Source: Candidatus Fermentibacterota bacterium (GTDB taxonomy: Bacteria > JAFGKV01). From it: a stretch of DNA of 64,000 nucleotides. Shown here in pieces: positions 8,282-16,545 of the stretch. The stretch spans positions 5,127 through 69,126 of the forward strand of contig JAFGKV010000096.1 in the NCBI GenBank assembly GCA_016928395.1, read 5' to 3'. The notes beneath the pieces were generated by a model. It ran no database searches, was not told the origin of the DNA, and saw nothing but the letters and a program-made list of their open reading frames with translations. The position numbers were made by a program, and so were the translations under genes. How positions within the stretch are numbered: the stretch's first letter is position 1; the number at the start of each line of letters is the position of its first letter.

Positions 8282-9766
8282 ATGTGTGATACCGGGCGGA
8301 TACATCAGGAGATAGAGGAGGGGATTTCGCGGGTCATGGATCAAGGCGCATCATATGCCGATGTGCGATTTCACCCCGAGGACGTCTCCGAGTCTTTGGT
8401 CATGTATGACGGCAATCTGGAGAACAATGAGACCCTCCAGCAATCAGGTCTCGGCGTGCGCGTCCTCTGGGGAGGCGCGTGGGGCTTCGCGGCCTCCAGC
8501 GACCTGTGCCGCATCGGTGAGTGCTTCGCGCGCAGCCTGGCCAATGCGCGCACGGCAGCCTCTCTGGTGGCCCTGCCGCTGGACATGGGGCGCATGAGCC
8601 CCCACCGCAGCGCCTTCGCATCGCCCGTGGAGATCGATCCGTTTTCCGTCCCTGTGGGAGAACGCGTCGGCCTGCTCCGCCGCATGGACGAACAGATCAG
8701 TGAGGATTGGATCCAGCGGCGCATCGTGGCGGCCGCGACTCAGAAGAAGACAGTGCAGTTCTGGAACAGCGAGGGGACATTCGTCGAGAAGAAGCTCACC
8801 AATGTGTTCGGTACCATCATGATCATGGCGGCGGACAAAGACGGCCAGATGCAGCGCCGCAGTCATGACCTGTACACCCGGGGTTCGGGTACCCGTGGCT
8901 GGGAGATGATCGCCGATGACGAATTGTTTGGTGGTCATGCCCAGCGGGTGAAGCGCGAACTGGCCGACCTGCTGCCCGCCGAGGCTCTGGATCACGGCCG
9001 GCGCTCGGTGATCCTACTCCCGGGCCAGGCCTGGCTTCAGGTGCACGAGACCATCGGCCATCCCCTGGAGCTGGACAGGATCTTGGGATATGAGCTGTCC
9101 TACGCAGGCGGATCGCTGGTGACGCCCAATGACATCGGGACCCTGCGCTACGGCAGCGAGAAGCTCAACGTGAGTTCCTTCGGCGGCATCGCCAATTCGC
9201 CGGGCTCCTTCGGGTTCGACGATGACGGCACGCCGGAGCGGGACTATATGCTTATCGATAAGGGCATCTTGGTCAATGTCCTGTCCTCCAGGGCCATGGT
9301 CAACGAAGTGAACGAGGTCGCAGGCCGCCAAGTAGTAAGGGAGAGCGGCGGCGCGGCGCGGGCCAGCTCCTTCTATCGCGCACCACTGGAGCGCATGACC
9401 AATGTGAACATCGTGCCGGGTGACGACGGGACGCTGGAGGATATCGTGGCATCCACTGAAGACGGTATCATCGTGGACACGCCGACCTCCTGGTCTATCG
9501 GCTCCAACCGGGAGCACTTCCATTTCGGGTGCGAGATCGCCTGGGAGGTCAAGAACGGCCGGCGGACCCGCGTGCTGCGGAATCCTACGTATCAGGGCCA
9601 TACCGTCGAGTTCTACAACTCGCTGGATGCGGTGGGTGACGCCTCGACATGGCGCGTGCACCAAGTCGAGAACTGCGGCAAGGGCGAACCGAACCAGATC
9701 ATGCAGCTTGGGCATGGAGTACCCGTTATCCGATTCCAAAACGTCGAGAGCGGGGAGAAGGAGTAG
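8282..9766 (+). CDS. tldD: TldD-type metalloprotease
   Basis: A TldD/PmbA-family subunit. The metal-binding HExxxH motif is HETIGH at residues 255-260, directly followed by PLELDR. The C-terminal domain contains the conserved glycine-rich region SSFGGIANSPGSFGFDDDG. TldD and TldE form a heterodimer that degrades unfolded or modified peptides. ATG 8282 is preferred over GTG 8276 because AGGAG lies 7 nt upstream. The length of 494 aa is normal. The partner pmbA follows after 3 bases, so the two are surely co-expressed. Confidence 0.92.
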   Translation: MCDTGRIHQEIEEGISRVMDQGASYADVRFHPEDVSESLVMYDGNLENNETLQQSGLGVRVLWGGAWGFAASSDLCRIGECFARSLANARTAASLVALPLDMGRMSPHRSAFASPVEIDPFSVPVGERVGLLRRMDEQISEDWIQRRIVAAATQKKTVQFWNSEGTFVEKKLTNVFGTIMIMAADKDGQMQRRSHDLYTRGSGTRGWEMIADDELFGGHAQRVKRELADLLPAEALDHGRRSVILLPGQAWLQVHETIGHPLELDRILGYELSYAGGSLVTPNDIGTLRYGSEKLNVSSFGGIANSPGSFGFDDDGTPERDYMLIDKGILVNVLSSRAMVNEVNEVAGRQVVRESGGAARASSFYRAPLERMTNVNIVPGDDGTLEDIVASTEDGIIVDTPTSWSIGSNREHFHFGCEIAWEVKNGRRTRVLRNPTYQGHTVEFYNSLDAVGDASTWRVHQVENCGKGEPNQIMQLGHGVPVIRFQNVESGEKE

Positions 9767-9769
9767 GCC

Positions 9770-11140
9770 ATGTTGGACACGCACACCAGAGAAGTCCTCA
9801 CGGGCGTCATCGATGATGCTCGCCACAAGGGCATTCAGGCCTCACTTCTCCTGCACCGGGAGCGAAGCCATCTCCTGCGGATCGGCAACAGCTCGGTGTC
9901 GCTGAACACCAGCGAGTCGCTGACCAGGCTCAAGGCCCGAGTGGTGGACGGTAGGCGCGAGGCAACTCACACGTATCTGGGCGAGCTGGGCACCGACGAC
10001 GCGCGGGAGACACTAGAGGCAGCCGTGGCCAAGGTCCGCGAGGCGCCCGAGCGTGATTTCGAGCCGATCTTGGAGCATGTGGACGAGACAGTGATACAGG
10101 AGGATCAATACGATCCGGCTCTGGCCGAGCTGGATGGGACGTCGAAAGCCGCAGGCTATGCGCGCATCATGCGGGAGATCGGCCCGTCGGTGACCTACTC
10201 AGGGGCCTGGTCCAGCGGTGCCACGGAAACCTACCTGCTCTCCACCGCTTCCGAAGCCGAGGCCTACCATCGCTGCACTGATCAGCAATTCTCCGTGGTG
10301 CTCAAACACCCGGCCGCCGAGTGGGAACTACGCACCGATGACACCGGATGGCGGGTCCTTGACTTCTCGGCAGAGCGGTCCATCGCGGAGATCCGACGTC
10401 TGCTCCCGGTCTACGAGAGCCGAGACGGCATCAAGATCGAGCCCGGGCAGTACACCGTGCTGTTTGGCGCCCAGGCTCTGGCCGAGATCCTCGGGATGGC
10501 GCTGTGGACGGGGCTCTACGGCCGTATGTACGAGGAGAAGCAGGGATGGACCGCGCATCACAAGGAGGGCGACCGGGTTTTCGGCGCCAACATCAGTATC
10601 ACGGACGATCCTGAGGACGCGAATACCTTCCGCTATGGTTTCGATCTGGGCGGTATGCGCCGCGGGCGCTATCCGCTACTGGAGCACGGCCGCATCGCGG
10701 GCTTCATGTACGACATAGAGACCGCGGCCAAGTACAAGCGGCCCCTGACCGGGCACACGACCCAGACCATGAGCGTGGTGATGGACGGCGGCGACGGCGC
10801 GGCCGACCCTCTTGCCGCCGTTGCGGATCGTGCGCGGGTGCTCTGGATTCCGGCCCTGCATTACATGAACGTGCCCAGCAGAGCCAAGGGTCTCTTCACC
10901 GGCAGCTCGCGGTTCAGCGCGGTGGTGGTGGAGCGAGGCCGGATTGTCGCGCCGCTGTTCTCCAGCCGCGTCACGGAGAGCTTCGAGAACGTGTTCAACA
11001 ACCTGTCGGTGCTATCGCGTGAGCAAATCTCGGTGAATCTGTCCGATACCTACGGCCAACGGGCCCCGGTCGCCTGGAGCGTTCCCTCCTACGCCGTGGC
11101 CGACGGCATCCACATCACCGACACTGCCGATTCGTTCTAG
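9770..11140 (+). CDS. pmbA: TldE/PmbA-type protease subunit
   Basis: The partner of TldD. It shares the N-terminal fold (LLLHRERSHLLRIGNSSVSLN) and the C-terminal barrel-like half but lacks the HExxxH motif, as expected of TldE. The C-terminal FSSRVTESFENVFNNLSVLS resembles the closing strand region of the family. Its length of 456 aa is typical. No RiPP precursor or CcdA/CcdB pair is evident nearby, so a housekeeping peptide-clearance role is as likely as maturation of a specific peptide. Confidence 0.88.
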   Translation: MLDTHTREVLTGVIDDARHKGIQASLLLHRERSHLLRIGNSSVSLNTSESLTRLKARVVDGRREATHTYLGELGTDDARETLEAAVAKVREAPERDFEPILEHVDETVIQEDQYDPALAELDGTSKAAGYARIMREIGPSVTYSGAWSSGATETYLLSTASEAEAYHRCTDQQFSVVLKHPAAEWELRTDDTGWRVLDFSAERSIAEIRRLLPVYESRDGIKIEPGQYTVLFGAQALAEILGMALWTGLYGRMYEEKQGWTAHHKEGDRVFGANISITDDPEDANTFRYGFDLGGMRRGRYPLLEHGRIAGFMYDIETAAKYKRPLTGHTTQTMSVVMDGGDGAADPLAAVADRARVLWIPALHYMNVPSRAKGLFTGSSRFSAVVVERGRIVAPLFSSRVTESFENVFNNLSVLSREQISVNLSDTYGQRAPVAWSVPSYAVADGIHITDTADSF

Positions 11141-11311
11141 TCGGAGCCCGCAGGACTGTGTTCGATACGGGCCGGCACTGGCGCGCCCGTGTGGTACGTC
11201 CGGTTGACGGGAGGTCCTCCGGCTCATAGACTGCCCCAGGTGCGTTTTCTGTGACGGGGGCCCCGCCACACCGAATGGGCGCCTGGTTGGCACAGCAAAG
11301 GAGGGCACTCC

Positions 11312-12844
11312 GTGAGGCTACCTGGAAAGCGATCGTCCGCTGCTCCACCCCCGCGATCCGACCCGGCGGAGGAGGCGGTGCACGGAGCGTTCCGTTCCTT
11401 TCCCGATCCGTTCCTGATAATAGAGCAGGATTCCTACCGAGTAATCGCCGCTAATGCCAAGGCTCGCGATCAGGCGCCCGCCGCGGCAGTCACATGCCAC
11501 GAGATGTTGTGGGGATTGCAGGCCCGCTGCCAAGGCCAACAGTGTCCTGTGGATTACGTGATGGCGACATGGATTCCCATGCGGGCTGAACGAGCCGTGA
11601 CCAGGGATGACGGCAGTACGCGCGTCTTCGAGGTGCAGGCCTTTCCCATCAGGGAGGTCATTGGCGATGTGCGCTTCATTGCGCTGATCACGGCCGATAT
11701 CACCGACCGTAAGAAGGAAGAACACTCGGCGGTCTCCGGTGAGCATTTCAGGGCGGTGGGTGAACTGGCTGGTGCGGCCGCGCACAGATTCAACAACCTG
11801 CTGCAGGTGGTGGTCGCCGGGGCCCAGATGGCGCTGGCCGATCTTGAGGCCGGGGATACGGCCCTGGTCCGTGATGCCCTCGAGGATATCCTCACCAGCA
11901 TCGGCAAAGGACAGAATGCTGTCATGGGCCTGTTAGACGTCGCCCGGGCCGGCTCCGATGCCGCGTCGCCAGAGGCGGTGCTGTGCGATCTATCGGTTGC
12001 TGTCGGCCAGGCCATCAGCGTCTTGTCCCCTTCGTGGAGAGACGAAGGTCAGGCCGGCGTCCCCCGGACAAGACTGAATGAGGCTCTGTCTTCCGGATGC
12101 GTGGTGCGGGCTACGAAGCGCGAATTGCTGGAATTGGCCACAGGTCTAGTACGCCATGCAATGGGCGCGGCCCCGGAGGGAAGCGTCGTGCGGGTTGCCA
12201 CGGCAACCCTCGATGGTGCGGTGGTTCTCACCGTCTCTCACCCGGGCGAGCCCGATGACAACCAGCCCTTACGGGGATCAAGCATGCCCATGGAAGGCGG
12301 CCAATGGATGCCGACTGAGCTGGCCGCCGTGCATCTCATCGCGGAGCGTTTGGGTGGAAGTCTTACAGTCGGCAGCGCCGATATCGAAGGGTCTTCCTAC
12401 GTCGTGCGCCTGCCTTCGACAGGCAGCCACCTTTCGGAGGACGGTACGTTCAGCGAGGTGGAGCCACTTTCCCTGCTACTGATTGACGATAATCCAGAGG
12501 TGCTAGCGGCTCTGGAAGACGGACTGCGCCGAGCGGATCAGATGGTTGTGACCGCACCCTCCGGACGAGCCGGGCTTCAGATACTTCGGAGCAGGCAGGT
12601 GGATGCCGTCGTGTGTGATTTCCTCATGCCCGAGATGGATGGCCTCGACGTGGGCCGGGAGATCGCCGAGATCTTCCGGGACCGCGGTGGCACGAAGCCT
12701 CCCTTCGTCCTGCTGACGGGATGGCTCAGCGAGCGGGAACGCAGCAGAATCGAGGCGGCCGAGGTCGATCGCATCCTACAGAAGCCCTTGGAACCCGCGA
12801 GGCTCCTGGGGGTGATCCGGCAGCTCATCGAGTCCCGCCAGTAG
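11312..12844 (+). CDS. PAS protein with degenerate kinase core and receiver
   Basis: Residues 30-135 form a PAS domain carrying a Cys-rich loop (C62, C72 and C78). The following helix reads AAAHRFNN around H158, the place of the GGVAHDFNN H-box in related kinases, so the His survives but the Asp next to it is Arg. The ATPase part (about 255-370) lacks a recognisable N box (ATGLVRHAM) and a DxGxG loop (SHPGEPDD), so it probably does not bind ATP normally. The receiver (388-505) is intact: D392, D393, phosphoacceptor D436, K491. GTG 11312 has GGAGG 8 nt upstream. It may act as a scaffold or a receiver switched by other kinases. Confidence 0.72.
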   Translation: MRLPGKRSSAAPPPRSDPAEEAVHGAFRSFPDPFLIIEQDSYRVIAANAKARDQAPAAAVTCHEMLWGLQARCQGQQCPVDYVMATWIPMRAERAVTRDDGSTRVFEVQAFPIREVIGDVRFIALITADITDRKKEEHSAVSGEHFRAVGELAGAAAHRFNNLLQVVVAGAQMALADLEAGDTALVRDALEDILTSIGKGQNAVMGLLDVARAGSDAASPEAVLCDLSVAVGQAISVLSPSWRDEGQAGVPRTRLNEALSSGCVVRATKRELLELATGLVRHAMGAAPEGSVVRVATATLDGAVVLTVSHPGEPDDNQPLRGSSMPMEGGQWMPTELAAVHLIAERLGGSLTVGSADIEGSSYVVRLPSTGSHLSEDGTFSEVEPLSLLLIDDNPEVLAALEDGLRRADQMVVTAPSGRAGLQILRSRQVDAVVCDFLMPEMDGLDVGREIAEIFRDRGGTKPPFVLLTGWLSERERSRIEAAEVDRILQKPLEPARLLGVIRQLIESRQ

Positions 12845-12895
12845 CGGCGCCGTGCTCACCGCGCCATCCGAAGTGCGCGGAACCTGGGGAGGAGA

Positions 12896-15145
12896 TTATC
12901 CCGGTGTTGCCGTGGCCTCGTCGACAAACTCGGGGTACAGTTTCTTCATGCATTCCGGACAGATTCCGTGGGTGAACTCGGCCTCGGATCGTTGATGGAT
13001 GTATGTTTCCACCTTCTCCCAGTAACCGGTGTCGTCACGAATGCGTTTGCAGCTTGAGCAGATGGGAAGGAGGCCGCTCAGTGTCTTGACCTTCGCCAGG
13101 GCGGTTCTCAGCTCCCCTATCAGCCGCTCGCGTTCCTGCTCCGCCGTCTTTCGCTCCGAGATGTCCCACACGTAGGATCGAGTCCCGACGACCTTGTTGC
13201 CCTCCCTGAGCTCTATGGCATCCACCTCCAGGTGGATGGGGAGACGGTCCTTGCGGATCCCCATGAACTCGTAGTGGGAGAAAGGCGTCATTCCCTGTAC
13301 ACGTCTTCTGTGCTGGGTCAGCACCCGGTCGAGTTCCCGTGGATGCACAATGGTCTCGATGGTCTGGCGGCTCATCTCTTCGCGGGAGTAACCGAACATC
13401 TGGGCAAAGGTGTCGTTGAAGTAGCGGAACGTCCCCTTCGGGTCGTCGATGAGGATTCCGATGCGTGCCCTTTCCACCAGGTCACGGAAGCGTTCCTCCG
13501 ACCCGCGGAGTGCCTCGGTCACGTCCCACCGTTCTACCCGGCGGGCAATCCGTCCGGCGACCTCTTCCAGCAACCTGATCTCCTCCCGGAGGAAGGGGTC
13601 GCCGGCGCCAGGTGGCGGTTCAACCACGTAGCAGACTTCCACCCGGCCTTCAGTGGTCCCCGCTACCACCAGGGGAGACTCCATGCGCCATGCCGATCGC
13701 CGGAAGTCGGGCGTAGCCGCGGTCTCATCTCGGAGCGAAATACACGCAGCCGCGATCTCGGGAAATTGCATGCCGGCAGGGATTGCCTCCACCGCCGCGA
13801 ACAGCAGGGCCGCCAGGGATCCTTCCGCGCGGCCGAGCGCAGTTGACACCGCGGAGAGGCAGTTGAGTTCCTTCACACGCTCGGTGAGTTCAACAGCGAG
13901 ACGTTCCCGCTCCTGCTCCGCCCGCTTGAGGTCCGTGATATCCCGGATCACGCCGTTCATGCGCCGCACGACCCCATCGGCATCGAACTCCAAATCGATG
14001 CGGTCGCTGACCCATCGCGTCCTCCCGTCTCTGGTGATAATCCGGTAGTCGACCTGGTGGGGCCCAGGATCGCCAGGTTTCCGGAAGCACGCGTAGAGGA
14101 AGCGATAGACCCGGGCGGCGTCTTCGGGATGAATGACCCGGCGCGTGTGGCGAAGTGGGTTTCCGGTCAGGTAATCCCTGGGGTAGCCTGTCAGCCGTTC
14201 AAAAGCAGGGCTGATGAAGTCGTAGCGGTTGGTGGGGACGTCATACCGGTAGATGACATCGCTGACGATCTCAACGAATCTACGAAGTGACTCCTCGGCC
14301 TTGACCAGTGCCTCACGGGCGGCCCTCGGCGCAGTGATATCCTCGGCGGTCCCCTCGATGAATCGGGTCGTGCCGTCCGCGGCGAGTACTATGCGTGCGC
14401 TCTCTCGAACCCAGACTGTACGGCCATCAAGACAGCGCCACTGGGTTTCGAAGGCGTGGACGATTCCGTCCTGATGCAGTAGCTCGAGAAAGCACATCCG
14501 CTCCCCGGGATCGGCGTAGCCCCCAGCCGCGCTCTGCGTCACGAGATCCTCCGGACAGGAGTACCCCAGTATCTCGCTGAGGACCCTATTCACGTAGAGG
14601 ATCCGACCTTCTAACGTCGTGCGGTAGAGGCCCACGGGAAGATTGTCCGCCAACTGGCGGAATCGATCTTCCGCGACCCCCAGCGCGCGGGCGGCACGGA
14701 CCTCGTCGGACACGTCTTCAGAGACGACGACAATCTCTCCAGACGGAAGGGGGTATACCCGATGCTTCACCCAGTGATCAACGGAAACGCTGGCGTAGCA
14801 AGCCGGCCCGTGAACGCGTGGGTCTTTAGCTTTGTGAACCTCCCGCAGCACGGCCAACAGCCCCGATCCGGCCACGGCGGGGAGCACTTCGGTCAGACGC
14901 CTGCCGACTGCGTCTTCCCTGGGGATCCCGCTGATGCGCTGCCCAGCGGGGTTGATGCTCTTGATGAGGAAGTCGTCGCCGTCATCGACGGCAGCATAGA
15001 TGGTAACACCGCCACTCATGTGCTCAATGAGTGCCCGGTAGGCAGCTACCTCGCGCTCCAAGGCCTCATCGCGAGTACCAGCATCTCTTTCCCGCGTCGT
15101 TGGCCGCGCTCCAGGGCTGCCCGCGCGGTTTCGAGGAGACTTCAT
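12896..15145 (-). CDS. multi-PAS/GAF sensor with C-terminal Cys motif, no kinase
   Basis: Four PAS units are visible (about residues 35-150, 155-275, 285-410 and 545-665), each closing with the D-I-T/S-x-R type ending. A GAF-like segment lies at 420-540. There is no H-box, N box or G box. The protein ends in a short Cys module, ICSSCKRIRDDTGYW then HGICPECMKKLYPEF, with two CxxC pairs that could bind zinc. This tail recurs at the C-terminus of PAS and receiver proteins lacking kinases in other bacteria. ATG 15145 has GGAGG immediately before it, closer than ideal. The role is probably partner or adaptor to nearby kinases. Confidence 0.78.
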   Translation of the reverse strand: MKSPRNRAGSPGARPTTRERDAGTRDEALEREVAAYRALIEHMSGGVTIYAAVDDGDDFLIKSINPAGQRISGIPREDAVGRRLTEVLPAVAGSGLLAVLREVHKAKDPRVHGPACYASVSVDHWVKHRVYPLPSGEIVVVSEDVSDEVRAARALGVAEDRFRQLADNLPVGLYRTTLEGRILYVNRVLSEILGYSCPEDLVTQSAAGGYADPGERMCFLELLHQDGIVHAFETQWRCLDGRTVWVRESARIVLAADGTTRFIEGTAEDITAPRAAREALVKAEESLRRFVEIVSDVIYRYDVPTNRYDFISPAFERLTGYPRDYLTGNPLRHTRRVIHPEDAARVYRFLYACFRKPGDPGPHQVDYRIITRDGRTRWVSDRIDLEFDADGVVRRMNGVIRDITDLKRAEQERERLAVELTERVKELNCLSAVSTALGRAEGSLAALLFAAVEAIPAGMQFPEIAAACISLRDETAATPDFRRSAWRMESPLVVAGTTEGRVEVCYVVEPPPGAGDPFLREEIRLLEEVAGRIARRVERWDVTEALRGSEERFRDLVERARIGILIDDPKGTFRYFNDTFAQMFGYSREEMSRQTIETIVHPRELDRVLTQHRRRVQGMTPFSHYEFMGIRKDRLPIHLEVDAIELREGNKVVGTRSYVWDISERKTAEQERERLIGELRTALAKVKTLSGLLPICSSCKRIRDDTGYWEKVETYIHQRSEAEFTHGICPECMKKLYPEFVDEATATPG

Positions 15146-15305
15146 CCTCCGTTATCCTCCGCTCTTCGGCTGGGCACCAGCGTAAGACGACGCGGGTGCG
15201 AGACTCTGGCCACACACATCCCGCGGACGCACCGGGGCCAGGGGAGCCCCCGCCACGACGATCAGGGAGGGGATCCTTGACGCGGGCCTGAAAGGCACTG
15301 ACCTT

Positions 15306-16535
15306 ATGCCCCGCGCGTTAGTACGGTACGATTCAGGCCTCCGCATTAGTGAACGGGGTCCCATGGCTTCCGAGCACGTTGAATCAGAATCGATTCTGGT
15401 GGTCGACGACGAACCGCAGATCCGCTCGCTTCTGGGGCGCTTCCTGCGCAGGCGGGGCTCCACGGTACTGGAGGCGGGCTCCGGCGCAGAAGGACTGGCG
15501 CTCTTCCAGAAGCACTCACCGGCTGTGGTGATATCGGACATACGCATGCCAGGCATGGGTGGTTTCGACCTACTTAGGGCCGTCCGGAAGATCGACGCCG
15601 AGGTAGAGGTGGTCCTTATCACGGGGTATGGCGAGATCTCCGACGCGGTGGAAGCCATCCGCACTGGCGCTTCAGACTTCATCGCCAAACCCTTTGATCT
15701 TACCTTGGTGGACCATGCGGTGGACAGCTGCCTGGAACGAAGGCGCTACAAGGCGATGGCGCGGGGCTATACGCGCCGGCTCGAGGAGGAGGTGACCCGG
15801 CGAACGGAGGAGTTGGCACACGCGAACAGGGAACTGGAGAAGCTGGGCAAGACCCGGGAGGACTTCCTGGCCCTCATCTCCCACGAACTGCGGACGCCCC
15901 TGGCCGGCATGGGACTCGCAGAGCTGGCCTTTGAAGAGATAGACTCGTTGACGCGAGGACAGGTGCAGGAGATGCTCTCGGGGATCATTGAATCCTTCCG
16001 GCGCCTGCATGCCTTCTCGGAGCGAGCGCTGCTCTACTCGCGCCTCGCATCGGGCGGGCCGGTTCGGCGCAGGGAGGGGGTCGATTTCTCGGAGCTCGTT
16101 CACGACGAAGTCTCCCGTATCGCTAAGACCGCCGCCGACGCCGACATCTCCGTCCGTTGGGCCCCTTTCGCTGGGTCGATGACCACGAATGGCGATCCGG
16201 AACTCCTCCGATTCGTGATTCGCGCCCTTCTGGACAATGCCGTGAAACACAATCGGCGTGGAGGCTCGGCAGAAGTACACCTTGAACCCCGTGACGATGG
16301 GTTCGAGTTCTCCATCACGGATACCGGCGTAGGCATTCCTGGGGAGGCGATTGACAGGGTTTTCCGGCCACTGGATTCGCCCGACATCCTGCACCGCCGC
16401 TCAGGAACCTCCCTCTCGCTAGCCATAAGCAGGTTGATCAGTCAACAGCACGGTATGCAGCTCTCATGCAGCAGCGAGGGCACCGGCAAGGGGGCGACAT
16501 TCACTCTCACCTGTCCAGCACACCAATCGACATAG
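15306..16535 (+). CDS. receiver-histidine kinase hybrid
   Basis: An N-terminal receiver (about 28-145) has acidic residues D34/D35, phosphoacceptor D78 and K128. A coiled-coil signalling helix leads to a HisKA domain with phosphorylatable H193 in LISHELRTPLAGM. The HATPase has a good N box (LLDNAVKHN) and DTGVGIP. The G2 lid reads GTSLSLAIS where GTGLGLAI is normal, which may weaken ATP binding. ATG 15363 (MASEHV) is an alternative start; neither has a clear ribosome site. It is divergent from the preceding PAS gene, with a 160-base gap, and nearly meets the receiver-AAA+ gene at its end. Confidence 0.8.
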   Translation: MPRALVRYDSGLRISERGPMASEHVESESILVVDDEPQIRSLLGRFLRRRGSTVLEAGSGAEGLALFQKHSPAVVISDIRMPGMGGFDLLRAVRKIDAEVEVVLITGYGEISDAVEAIRTGASDFIAKPFDLTLVDHAVDSCLERRRYKAMARGYTRRLEEEVTRRTEELAHANRELEKLGKTREDFLALISHELRTPLAGMGLAELAFEEIDSLTRGQVQEMLSGIIESFRRLHAFSERALLYSRLASGGPVRRREGVDFSELVHDEVSRIAKTAADADISVRWAPFAGSMTTNGDPELLRFVIRALLDNAVKHNRRGGSAEVHLEPRDDGFEFSITDTGVGIPGEAIDRVFRPLDSPDILHRRSGTSLSLAISRLISQQHGMQLSCSSEGTGKGATFTLTCPAHQST

Positions 16536-16545
16536 CTCCATAGAA

